A program made the position numbers and the translations under genes. This document shows, one piece after another, positions 35,520 through 43,025 of a DNA stretch of 64,000 bases; position 1 is the first letter of the stretch; each line of letters starts with the position of its first letter. Origin of the DNA: DATGLG01 sp035294245 (lineage in GTDB: Bacteria; Pseudomonadota; Alphaproteobacteria; JACZXZ01). The stretch is taken from the NCBI GenBank assembly GCA_035294245.1, contig DATGLG010000043.1:62001-126000 (forward strand). Reading direction: 5' to 3'. The notes beneath the pieces are model-generated. The model did not search any database and was not told the DNA's origin. It was given only the letters and a program-made list of their open reading frames with translations.

Positions 35520-36590
35520 TCAGCCGCACTGGGCGCGGTGGCGCAGCAGGTGATCCGCCAGCACGATCGCCATCATCGCCTCGCCCACGGGCACGGCGCG
35601 CATGCCGACGCAGGGATCATGACGCCCTTTGGTGACGACGTCCACCTCGCGGCCGTCGACGGTGACGCCGCGGCGGGGGATGAGGAGCGAGCTCGTCGGC
35701 TTCACCGCGAAGCGCACCACGATGTCCTGCCCCGTCGAGATGCCGCCCAGGGTGCCGCCGGCGCGGTTGCTGAGGAAGACGGGGCGGCCGCCCTCCATGC
35801 GCATCTCGTCATGGGCCGCCTCGCCGGGAATCTCCACCCCGGCGAAGCCGTCGCCGATCTCGACGGCCTTGACCGCGTTGATGCTCATCATCGCCTTGGC
35901 GAGGTCGGCGTCGAGCTTGTCGTAGACGGGTTCGCCGAGGCCGGCGGGCGCCCCCGACGCCACGATCTCGACGACGGCGCCCAGGGAGGAGCCGCGCTTG
36001 CGCGCGGCGTCAAGCTCGCCTTCCCATCGCTCGGCCGCCTTCGCGTCGGGGCAGAAGAAGGGGTTGGCGGCGGCCGCGTCCCAGTCCCAGCGGGCGCGGT
36101 CGATCTTGTGGGGGCCCATCTGCACCATGGCACCCCGGATGGCGACGCCGTCGCCGAGCACCTTGCGCGCGAGGGCGCCGGCGGCGACGCGGCAGGCCGT
36201 CTCGCGCGCCGAGGCGCGGCCGCCGCCGCGGTAATCGCGGATGCCGTATTTCGCCTGATAGGCGTAGTCGGCGTGACCGGGGCGGAAGAGGTCCTTGATC
36301 TCGCTGTAGTCCTTCGAGCGCTGGTCGACATTCTCGATGAGGAGCGAGACCGGCGTGCCGGTGGTCAGCCCCTCGAAGACGCCGGAGAGGATGCGCACCT
36401 GGTCGGGCTCGCGGCGCTGGCTGGTGAAGCGGGACTGGCCGGGGCGGCGGCGGTCGAGCCAAGTCTGGATGTCCGCCTCGGCGAGGGGGATCCGCGGCGG
36501 CATGCCGTCGACGACGCAGCCGATGGCGGGGCCGTGGCTCTCGCCCCAGCTCGTATAGCGGAAGGCCAGGCCGAAGCTGTTGCCCGGCAT
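35520..36590 (-). CDS. aroC: Chorismate synthase
   Basis: 356 aa, normal family length. AroC converts 5-enolpyruvylshikimate-3-phosphate to chorismate using reduced FMN. Signature stretches include TSWGESHGPAIGCVVDG, DYRGGGRASARETACRVAAG and the C-terminal RHDPCVGMRAVPVGEAM. ATG 36590 lies 2 bases after the fabI stop, so fabI and aroC form one unit. The open frame continues far upstream inside fabI without aroC similarity. Confidence 0.97.
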   Translation of the reverse strand: MPGNSFGLAFRYTSWGESHGPAIGCVVDGMPPRIPLAEADIQTWLDRRRPGQSRFTSQRREPDQVRILSGVFEGLTTGTPVSLLIENVDQRSKDYSEIKDLFRPGHADYAYQAKYGIRDYRGGGRASARETACRVAAGALARKVLGDGVAIRGAMVQMGPHKIDRARWDWDAAAANPFFCPDAKAAERWEGELDAARKRGSSLGAVVEIVASGAPAGLGEPVYDKLDADLAKAMMSINAVKAVEIGDGFAGVEIPGEAAHDEMRMEGGRPVFLSNRAGGTLGGISTGQDIVVRFAVKPTSSLLIPRRGVTVDGREVDVVTKGRHDPCVGMRAVPVGEAMMAIVLADHLLRHRAQCG

Positions 36591-36592
36591 GG

Positions 36593-37432
36593 TCAGAGGT
36601 TCGGCCGGAACGTCTTGAGCAGCTCGGCGGCCCCGGCCACGGCGTCGACGGCGAGCATGCCGACGACGTGATAGCCGCAATCGACGTGGTGGATCTCGCC
36701 GCTGACGCCGCTGCCGAGATCGCTCAGCAGATAGAGCGCCGCCCCGCCCACCTGGTCGAGCGTCACGTTCTGGCGCAAGGGGGCGTTGAGCTCGTTCCAT
36801 TTCAGGATATAGCGGAAGTCGCCGATGCCCGAGGCCGCCAGGGTCTTGATCGGCCCCGCCGAGATGGCGTTGACGCGGATCTTCTGGCTGCCGAGATCGG
36901 CGGCGAGGTAGCGCACGCTCGCCTCGAGCGCCGATTTGGCGACGCCCATGACGTTGTAATGGGGCATCACCTTCTCGGCGCCGTAATAGGTGAGGGTGAG
37001 GAGGCTGCCGCCGTTCGGCATCAGCTTGGCGGCGCGGCGGGCGAGATCGGTGAAGGAGTAGCAGGAGATCAGCATCGTCTGCACGAAGTTCTCCCGCGTC
37101 GTGTCGACATATTTGCCGGTGAGCTCGTTGCGGTCGGAGAAGGCGATGGCATGGACGATGAAATCGATGGCCCCCCATTCCTTCGCCATCGCCGCGAAGA
37201 CGGCATCGAGGCTCGCGGCGTCGCCGGCGTCGCAGGGCAGGATCAGCTTGGCGCCCAGGGATTCGGCGAGCGGCCGCACGCGCTTCTCGAGCGGCGGGCC
37301 CTGAAAGGTGATCGCCAGCTCGGCGCCCTGGCCGGCAATGGTCTTGGCGATGCCCCAGGCGATGGAGCGATCATTCGCCACCCCCATGATGAGGCCGCGC
37401 TTGCCGGTCATGAGTCCTGGGGCATTCGTCAT
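36593..37432 (-). CDS. fabI: Enoyl-[acyl-carrier-protein] reductase (NADH)
   Basis: 279 aa FabI that reduces trans-2-enoyl-ACP in fatty-acid elongation. The nucleotide site is MGVANDRSIAWGIA. The catalytic pair is Tyr and Lys in YYGAEKVMPHYNVMGVAKSALE, with the Y-x6-K spacing that separates FabI from ordinary SDRs. Start 37432 (MTNAPGL) has GGAGAGG 5 bases upstream; the ATG at 37456 would add eight residues and has no such site. The gene lies directly upstream of aroC on the minus strand. Confidence 0.96.
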   Translation of the reverse strand: MTNAPGLMTGKRGLIMGVANDRSIAWGIAKTIAGQGAELAITFQGPPLEKRVRPLAESLGAKLILPCDAGDAASLDAVFAAMAKEWGAIDFIVHAIAFSDRNELTGKYVDTTRENFVQTMLISCYSFTDLARRAAKLMPNGGSLLTLTYYGAEKVMPHYNVMGVAKSALEASVRYLAADLGSQKIRVNAISAGPIKTLAASGIGDFRYILKWNELNAPLRQNVTLDQVGGAALYLLSDLGSGVSGEIHHVDCGYHVVGMLAVDAVAGAAELLKTFRPNL

Positions 37433-37539
37433 TGCGGCCTCTCCGGGCATGGTCATCGATGCGCTGTCGCAGAAGTCGCGGGCATCCTACACAAAAGCCC
37501 GGGGAGGGCAAAGCCGCGCCGGACCTCGCTTTCTCTCGC

Positions 37540-37614
37540 CCCCACCTCTCCCGACCCTCTCCGCCGCATTGGGGCGGAGAGGGAAGCGAAGCGGAGCAAG
37601 TGGGTGAGGTGGGG
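37540..37614. repeat. Dispersed CT-rich palindromic repeat, copy C3
   Basis: Contains the perfect 11-base stem CCCTCTCCGCC (37555-37565) and GGCGGAGAGGG (37573-37583), with outer words CCACCTCTCCC and GGTGAGGTGGGG that also pair. It is the fullest of the three copies. It lies between fabI and the lipoprotein gene. Confidence 0.75.
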
Positions 37615-37659
37615 CAGAAAGCGTCGGATGGACGCGGAATGCGAAGGAGAGCAAAAGCC

Positions 37660-38163
37660 TTACTGCTGCACGATCTTCCAGGTGCCGTCGGGCTGGCGGC
37701 AGGCGGTGCCGTAGGCCTGCTGGGTCTGCCCGCCCACCGTCACCGTCTGCTGGAATTCGCGGCAATACTGGCCGTTCGATTCCTGATAGGTGCGCACCGG
37801 CGTCACCGTGCCCGAATGGCCGTTCTCCGCATTGCGCCAGGGCAGACTCTGCCCGTCCGGCGTGGTCTCGAGGGTGCGCTGGGTCGTCTGCTGCGCGGCG
37901 AGCTCGTCGGCGCGGTCGAGGGACTTGCCGACCTGGCTGCCGACGAAGGCGCCAAGCAGGCCGCCGATCGCCGTCGCCGCCAGATTGCCGGTGCCGTGGC
38001 CGATCTGCGAGCCGATGAAGGCGCCCGCACCCGCGCCGCCGAGGGTGCCGAGGGTCTGCTTGGTCCCGCCGAGAGGCGTTTCCATCTGCCCGTTGGGTCC
38101 CTGGGTGCAGGCGGCGAGCAGCATCGCCAGGACCGCCGCCGCGCCAACGCTGATAAGCTTCAT
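37660..38163 (-). CDS. Glycine-zipper outer-membrane lipoprotein, 17-kDa antigen type
   Basis: 167 aa. The N terminus is a lipoprotein signal with lipobox LAAC (Cys19), so the mature protein is lipid-anchored. A glycine-zipper region follows (GGAGAGAFIGSQIGHG, GGLLGAFVGSQVG), as in the 17-kDa surface antigen family of alphaproteobacteria. The C-terminal part has YCREFQQTVTVGGQTQQAYG and CRQPDGTWKI, the usual RcnB/YMGG-type tail with paired cysteines. It is divergent from pdxH. A cell-envelope role is likely; a specific function is unknown. Confidence 0.85.
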   Translation of the reverse strand: MKLISVGAAAVLAMLLAACTQGPNGQMETPLGGTKQTLGTLGGAGAGAFIGSQIGHGTGNLAATAIGGLLGAFVGSQVGKSLDRADELAAQQTTQRTLETTPDGQSLPWRNAENGHSGTVTPVRTYQESNGQYCREFQQTVTVGGQTQQAYGTACRQPDGTWKIVQQ

Positions 38164-38400
38164 TTGTCGTCCTTTCCCTTTGCCGTCATCCCGCGACGTG
38201 CGGCTGGCTTCCCGCGCGGCCCGAGGATGCGACGATCACCACAATTACGACGCAACGCCGCCCGTCCTGCGCCGCGGCAGGCCGGACGCCGTCACCGACT
38301 TGTGAACACAGCGACCTTCCCCGCCTTCCTTGCAGGCGGCCACCTTTCGTGAGAATTATAACACCGGGCCATGAGATAAAGAAGCTCGGCTGAACCGAAC

Positions 38401-38991
38401 ATGAACGACGCCTCCAGCGAAAATCCGCTCGCCTTGTTCCATCTCTGGCTCAAGGAGGCGGAGGCGAGCGAGCCGAGCGATCCCACCGCGATGGCGCTTG
38501 CCACCGCCGATGGGGACGGCGCGCCCTCGGTGCGGATGGTGCTGCTCAAGCACGCGGACGAGGCAGGCTTCGTCTTCTACACCAATCTCGAGAGCCGCAA
38601 GGGCGGCGAGCTCAAGGCCAATCCGCGCGCCGCCCTCTGCTTCCACTGGAAGTCGCTGCGCCGGCAGGTGCGCGTCGAGGGCGCGGTGGCTCCGGTCGCC
38701 GACCGCGAGGCCGACGAGTATTTCGCCACGCGCCAGCGCCAAAGCCAGATCGGCGCCTGGGCCTCCCAGCAGTCGCAACCCCTCGTCGGCCTCTTCGAGC
38801 TCGAGCGGCGCGTCGCCCAATACGCCGCGAAATTCGGCCTCGGCAAGGTGCCGCGCCCGCCCTTCTGGTCCGGCTTTCGCGTAACACCGCGGCGCATCGA
38901 GTTCTGGCGCGAGCGGCCGTTCCGGCTGCACGAGCGCCTCGTCTATCATCGCGAGAATGCGAGCTGGCGCACCGAGCGGCTCTATCCTTAG
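38401..38991 (+). CDS. pdxH: Pyridoxamine/pyridoxine 5'-phosphate oxidase
   Basis: 196 aa FMN-dependent oxidase making pyridoxal 5'-phosphate. Family stretches are PSVRMVLLKHADEAGFVFYT, RQVRVEGAV, RQRQSQIGAWASQQS and, at the C terminus, RIEFWRERPFRLHERLVY and RTERLYP. Its product is the cofactor of HemA, the SHMT-like enzyme and the class III aminotransferase encoded later in the window, though they are not linked as an operon. It is transcribed divergently from the lipoprotein gene. A dispersed repeat follows the stop. Confidence 0.96.
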   Translation: MNDASSENPLALFHLWLKEAEASEPSDPTAMALATADGDGAPSVRMVLLKHADEAGFVFYTNLESRKGGELKANPRAALCFHWKSLRRQVRVEGAVAPVADREADEYFATRQRQSQIGAWASQQSQPLVGLFELERRVAQYAAKFGLGKVPRPPFWSGFRVTPRRIEFWRERPFRLHERLVYHRENASWRTERLYP

Positions 38992-38998
38992 GGCCACC

Positions 38999-39114
38999 GT
39001 CATCGCGAGGACCGCGGCGCCGAGCGCGAGCGGGTGGCGCGGGGCGACGCGATCCAGGGGCCTAGCGAAAGACTGGATCGCTTCCCCCTCGCGATGCTCG
39101 GGGTCGCGATGACG
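38999..39114. repeat. Dispersed palindromic repeat, copy A2
   Basis: Starts GTCATCGCGAG, has GCGATCCAG and CTGGATCGCTTC in the middle, and ends GCGATGACG; the outer and the inner words are each inverted complements. It matches copies at 26521 and 42865. It fills the gap between pdxH and the kinase gene. Confidence 0.8.
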
Positions 39115-39135
39115 CCGTGCTTTGATTGACTGGCG

Positions 39136-40719
39136 ATGACCGCGCCGAGCCACGTGGTCGAGGACCAGAGCGAGGCGATCGCCTTCCTCGCCGATCCGCG
39201 CAGCCATGGGGGCGCCGCGGTCGAGCGCATCGACACCCACGGCGCCGTCGTCGTGCTCGCCGGCGAGCGCGCCTATAAGCTCAAGCGCGCCGTTCGCTTC
39301 CCTTATATGGATTTCTCGACGCTCGACTTGCGCCGGCGCGCCTGCGAGGCGGAGCTGCGCCTCAACCGCCGCACGGCCCCATCGCTTTATCTCGGCATCG
39401 CGCCGATCGCGCGCACGGAGTCGGGCGGGCTCGCCATCGGCGGCAGCGGGCCCATCGTCGATTGGCTCGTCGTCATGCGCCGCTTCCCCGACGACGCGAA
39501 TTTCGCGCGCATGGCGGCCGCGGGCGCCCTCGACGAGGAGCTGGTCCGCGACCTCGTCGACGCCATCCTGCGCTTCCACGCCGCGGCGGAGCGGCGGCCG
39601 GACCACGGCGGCGCCGGCGGGATCGCCTGGGTCGTCGCCGGCAACGACGAGGGCCTCAAGGAGGCGGGCGCGGCGGTCTTCCCGCGCGAGCGCGTGGCGG
39701 CCCTGCGGCGGCGCTGCGACGCGGCGCTCGCGCGCCACGCGGCCCTCCTCGAGGCGCGCCGCGCGCGCGGCCTGGTGCGGCACTGCCACGGCGATCTTCA
39801 TCTGCGCAACATCTGCCTCTTCGAGGGCAAGCCCACCCTCTTCGACGCCATCGAGTTCAACGAGCGGATCGCCTGCATCGACGTGCTCTACGACCTCGCC
39901 TTCCTGCTCGCCGATTTCGATCGCGTCGACCTGCGCCCCTTCGCGAATCTCGCCCTCAACCGCTATCTCGCCGAGGGCGCGCGGGACGGCGGCGATCTCG
40001 GCGACCTCGACGGGCTCGCGGCCCTGCCGCTCTTTCTCGCCTGCCGCGCCGCCGTGCGCGCCCAGGTGAGTGCGGCCGCGGCGGCGAGCCAGCCGAGCGA
40101 GGCGGCGGCCGCGCGCGAGCTCGCCGCGGCGCGCCGCAGCCTCGGCCAGGCCCTCGCTTACCTGGCGCCGTCGCCGCCGCGGCTCGTCGCCATCGGCGGC
40201 GTCTCGGGGACCGGGAAGTCGACGCTCGCCCGCGCGCTCGCCCCCCATCTCGGCGCCGCCCCGGGTGCCGTCCTCCTGCGCAGCGACGTGATCCGCAAGC
40301 ATCTCGCCGGGCGCGACGCCGAGGAGCGGCTGACGCCCGCGCACTACACGGCCGAATGGACGGCGCGCGTCTACGCGGCCCTGTGCGCGCGGAGCCGTGC
40401 CGCGCTTGCGGCCGGGCGCGCGGTGATCGTGGACGCGGTCTATGCGCGGCCCGAGGAGCGCGCGGCGATCGAGGGCGTGGCGCGCGATCTCGGCGCGCCC
40501 TTCGACGGCCTCTGGCTCGAGGCGCCGCGCGACGCCCTCGAGGCGCGCATCGCCGCGCGGGTGGGCGACGCCTCCGACGCCACCGTCGCCGTGCTCCGCC
40601 GCCAGCTCGATCTCCCCCTCGGCGCGCTGCGCTGGCGCCGCCTCGACGCCTCCTTGGCGCCGGACGCCGTGGCGGCGCGGGCGCTTGCCATGCTGAAAGG
40701 CGGCGAGGCCGGGGATTGA
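39136..40719 (+). CDS. APH-like kinase fused to P-loop kinase
   Basis: 527 aa, two domains. Residues about 20-330 resemble aminoglycoside phosphotransferase-type kinases, with HCHGDLHLRNICLF (catalytic Asp) and LFDAIEFNERIACIDVLYD. Residues about 350-520 form a small AAA/zeta-toxin-like P-loop kinase with Walker A GVSGTGKSTLARAL and a conserved LLRSDVIRKHLAG. This two-domain protein is widespread in proteobacteria and uncharacterised. The substrates of both halves are unknown. A FixK/FNR-type site overlaps its stop codon. It is flanked by repeat A2 and the SDR gene. Confidence 0.82.
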   Translation: MTAPSHVVEDQSEAIAFLADPRSHGGAAVERIDTHGAVVVLAGERAYKLKRAVRFPYMDFSTLDLRRRACEAELRLNRRTAPSLYLGIAPIARTESGGLAIGGSGPIVDWLVVMRRFPDDANFARMAAAGALDEELVRDLVDAILRFHAAAERRPDHGGAGGIAWVVAGNDEGLKEAGAAVFPRERVAALRRRCDAALARHAALLEARRARGLVRHCHGDLHLRNICLFEGKPTLFDAIEFNERIACIDVLYDLAFLLADFDRVDLRPFANLALNRYLAEGARDGGDLGDLDGLAALPLFLACRAAVRAQVSAAAAASQPSEAAAARELAAARRSLGQALAYLAPSPPRLVAIGGVSGTGKSTLARALAPHLGAAPGAVLLRSDVIRKHLAGRDAEERLTPAHYTAEWTARVYAALCARSRAALAAGRAVIVDAVYARPEERAAIEGVARDLGAPFDGLWLEAPRDALEARIAARVGDASDATVAVLRRQLDLPLGALRWRRLDASLAPDAVAARALAMLKGGEAGD

Positions 40720-40729
40720 TCTAGATCAG
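40716..40729. promoter_or_regulatory. FixK/FNR-type box
   Basis: TTGATCTAGATCAG matches the FNR/FixK consensus TTGAT-N4-ATCAA at all but the last base and includes the perfect 12-base palindrome TGATCTAGATCA. It overlaps the stop codon of the kinase gene and lies 313 bases before the SDR start. Oxygen-responsive control is inferred. Confidence 0.5.
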
Positions 40730-41042
40730 AGCAGACAGCGCGCCGGTCGACAGAATGGCGGCGCCGCGGCGGCACGGGGTCCGGCCGCTGCCGCGGCACC
40801 CTTCGCCTCGTCTTGCGCGCTGGGGCGTTCCGTGGCGGCGCGCGAAGTCCGGCCCTCCCGCGGGGGTGGGAGGGTGGCCGCTCCGCAAGGGGGCAGCCCG
40901 CACGGGCTGGGGCGGCCAGGCGGGAAGCGCGGCGGGCTCTGGAGCATGCTCGTGCCCGCCCGTTTCCCGCCCCGGCCGCCGCACCGCGCCGGGCATCGAC
41001 GGCCCCTGGCACGCCGCGGCGAATTCTGGCTAAATCCCGGCC
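40730..41042. other. Intergenic region between kinase and SDR genes
   Basis: About 310 very GC-rich bases. No start codon with a ribosome site and no family-like frame was found. Apart from the FixK-like box at its left edge I see nothing identifiable. Confidence 0.5.
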
Positions 41043-41786
41043 ATGTCGACCCTCAAATCCCGCACCGTCGTGCTCACCGGCGCCAGCCGCGGCATCGGCC
41101 ATGCCACGGTCAAGCGCTTCTCCGACGAAGGCTGGCGCATCGTCACCTGCAGTCGCGAGGATGTGCCGCCCGAGTGCAAGCGCGATCCCAACTGGACCCA
41201 TCATCTCGTCGCCGATCTCGCCGAGCCGGCGAGCGTGGAGAGCTTCATCGCGCGCGCCGCGGAGATCCTCGACGGCGCCGCCCTCCACGCCCTCGTCAAC
41301 AACGCCGCCGTCTCGCCCAAGACGCCGTTCAAGGAACGGCTCGGCTGTCTCAACGGCGATCTCGCCGCCTGGCGCCATGTCTACGAGCTCAATTTCTTCG
41401 CGCCCCTCGCCCTCGCTCGCGGCTTCGCGCCCGCCCTCGCCAAGGGCAAGGGGACCATCGTCAACATCACCTCGATCGCCGGCCACGCCATCCATCCCTT
41501 CGCCGGCTCGGCCTATTCCACCTCGAAGGCGGCCCTCTCGGCGCTCACGCGGGAGATGGCCGTCGAGTTCGCCGAGCTCGGCGTGCGCGTCAACGCCGTT
41601 GCACCCGGCGAGATCGAGACGGCGATGGTGGGCCCGGAATATGACAGCCTCATCCCGCGCATCCCGCTCCACCGCCTGGGCACGCCCGAGGAGGTGGCGG
41701 GCATCGTCTTCCAGCTCTGCAGCCGAGATTTCGGCTATGTCACCGGCACCGAGATCTTCGTGACCGGCGGCCAGCATCTGCTGTGA
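41043..41786 (+). CDS. SDR-family oxidoreductase
   Basis: 247 aa classical short-chain dehydrogenase. The dinucleotide site is VVLTGASRGIGHATV, the structural motif is LVNNAA, and the catalytic Ser-Tyr-Lys are in NITSIAGHAIHPFAGSAYSTSKAAL. The C-terminal GYVTGTEIFVTGGQHLL ends like FabG-type enzymes. The substrate is unknown, and the neighbours give no pathway. A possible FixK-type site lies about 310 bases upstream. Unlike the SDR at 55869, its active site is intact. Confidence 0.85.
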   Translation: MSTLKSRTVVLTGASRGIGHATVKRFSDEGWRIVTCSREDVPPECKRDPNWTHHLVADLAEPASVESFIARAAEILDGAALHALVNNAAVSPKTPFKERLGCLNGDLAAWRHVYELNFFAPLALARGFAPALAKGKGTIVNITSIAGHAIHPFAGSAYSTSKAALSALTREMAVEFAELGVRVNAVAPGEIETAMVGPEYDSLIPRIPLHRLGTPEEVAGIVFQLCSRDFGYVTGTEIFVTGGQHLL

Positions 41787-41827
41787 GGAGAGGCGGGGCT
41801 GTGTAGGAAGACTCTCTATTAAGTAAG

Positions 41828-42022
41828 ATGTCCTTCGAATTACACCGCATCCAGATCCAGGCCGAGCTGGTCTTTGAGGACGCGGAGAAGGCGCGGACAT
41901 GGTTGCGCAAGCCGCTCTGGATTCTCGACGGCATGACGCCGCTCGCGGCCGCCCAGAGCGAGCACGGCGCCGAATTGGTCCGCGAGATGCTCGTCAACCT
42001 CGCCTGGGGTGGCGCCGCCTAG
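41828..42022 (+). CDS. Solitary Xre/MbcA/ParS toxin-binding-domain protein (DUF2384-like)
   Basis: 64 aa. The segment DAEKARTWLRKPLWILDGMTPLAAAQSEHGAELV resembles the C-terminal toxin-binding domain of Xre/MbcA/ParS antitoxins, where a W-L-x-P and a G-x-T/x-P-L pattern precede the final helix. Family antitoxins are usually over 100 residues, with an N-terminal DNA-binding domain that is missing here. No RES-domain toxin is next to it. Its stop codon TAG is the first triplet of a MITE-like repeat, so the reading frame may have been shortened by that insertion. It could be a remnant or a functional short protein. Confidence 0.6.
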   Translation: MSFELHRIQIQAELVFEDAEKARTWLRKPLWILDGMTPLAAAQSEHGAELVREMLVNLAWGGAA

Positions 42023-42155
42023 AGCGTGATGCGTTCAGGTCGAAGCACCTTGGCCGTCGCCCCCGCGCAGGCGGGGGCCCAGAAATGCTGGATTCCCGCT
42101 TTCGCGGGAATGACGATCCGGTTATCGCGATTCAACCCAAACGCAATTCGCCCTA
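42020..42155. mobile_element. MITE-like element with nested hairpins
   Basis: A 136-base element bounded by inverted repeats at 42020-42044 and 42131-42155; I count 18 of 25 matching positions between the arms. Inside lie two hairpins, CCCCCGC/GCGGGGG near 42061 and TTCCCGC/GCGGGAA near 42092, ending in AATGACG. It encodes nothing. Related inner hairpin sequence occurs at 44449-44532. Confidence 0.65.
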
Positions 42156-42168
42156 AAACTTGCCCTTC

Positions 42169-42675
42169 TCACTCCAGCGGGATCCTGGTGTCGTATTTGA
42201 CGCGGCTCAGGTTGAAGCTGGTGCGGAAGCGGCGGATGTTGTGGTCGTCGGCCAGCACGCGGCGGCAGAAGTCGTTATAGGCGTCCATGTCGGTGCAGGT
42301 GACGACGAGCAGATAATCGTTGTCGCCCGAGACGAAATAGCATTGCTGCACCTCCGGCGCCTCGGCGATCTTGCGCTCGAAGGCGTGGAGCGCGTCCTCG
42401 CGCTGGCGCTCGAGCTCGACGCCGACGAAGGCGATGATCTTGTGCCCGACCTTGGCGGGATCGATGATCGAGACGTCCCGCGCGATGACCCCGGCGTCGC
42501 GCAGCCGGCGCACGCGCCGGAGGCAGGGCGGGGGCGACAGCCCCACGCGCGTGGCGAGCTCGAGATTGGTGACCTGGTTGTCCTCTTGCAGCGCGTCGAG
42601 AATCTTCCGGTCGATGGCGTCGAGTGTCACCGGCGCCGGCTCGGCAACGGCGCGCCGCTTCGTGACTTTCTTCAT
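42169..42675 (-). CDS. Lrp/AsnC-family transcriptional regulator
   Basis: 168 aa. Residues about 18-75 form the winged helix-turn-helix (LDAIDRKILDALQEDNQVTN; RVGLSPPPCLRRVRRLRDAG). The C-terminal RAM domain, which binds amino acids and forms octamers, includes CYFVSGDNDYLLVVTCTDMD. The start at 42675 is preceded by AGGAG; an ATG at 42702 is possible but lacks a site. It diverges from the SHMT-like gene with an AT-rich region between them, so that gene is its likely target. A basic N-terminal tail (MKKVTKRR) precedes the DNA-binding domain. Confidence 0.9.
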   Translation of the reverse strand: MKKVTKRRAVAEPAPVTLDAIDRKILDALQEDNQVTNLELATRVGLSPPPCLRRVRRLRDAGVIARDVSIIDPAKVGHKIIAFVGVELERQREDALHAFERKIAEAPEVQQCYFVSGDNDYLLVVTCTDMDAYNDFCRRVLADDHNIRRFRTSFNLSRVKYDTRIPLE

Positions 42676-42864
42676 CCGTCGACTCTCCTGGGATCGCAAC
42701 AAGGCTATCCGGCAGCGGATAATATTTTCACGAAAAGGGAGAAATGTCTTGTCATAAATTTCGCCGTGACGCCTCGTATGGCCTCATTTTGAAAAGAAAC
42801 GTGCAGGAAAAGGAAATCCGGATTGGTAGGAGTCCTGCTAAGACTCCCGTCGTTACGAGCAGCC
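42676..42864. promoter_or_regulatory. AT-rich divergent control region, asnC-type / SHMT-like genes
   Basis: The sequence around 42718-42820 is clearly AT-richer than its surroundings (AATATTTTCACGAAAAGG; GTCATAAATTTC; CATTTTGAAAAG), as expected of Lrp/AsnC binding and divergent promoters. Exact promoter boxes cannot be fixed. A dispersed repeat then separates it from the SHMT-like gene. Confidence 0.4.
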
Positions 42865-42976
42865 GTCATCGCGAGCCCCGCCAGGGGCGAAGCGATCCAG
42901 TCTGCTGCAAATAGGCCTGGATGGCTTCGTCCCGCCTCGCCTCGCTTCGCTCGGCATCGCGGTTCTCGCCATGACG
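42865..42976. repeat. Dispersed palindromic repeat, copy A3
   Basis: Begins GTCATCGCGAG, contains GCGATCCAG and GGATGGCTTCGTC, and ends TCGCCATGACG. It is the same family as the copies at 26521 and 38999. It sits between the promoter region and start of the SHMT-like gene, so it is probably transcribed in that mRNA leader. Confidence 0.75.
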
Positions 42977-43025
42977 GGGATGCTGCGAGGCTCGGGATGA
43001 CGACGACTATCGGAGGGAGAGAGGC

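Noticed and set aside
40832..41644. 270-codon frame overlapping the SDR gene
   Set aside because: It is a frame-shifted shadow of the SDR gene, Arg-rich and without family sequence.
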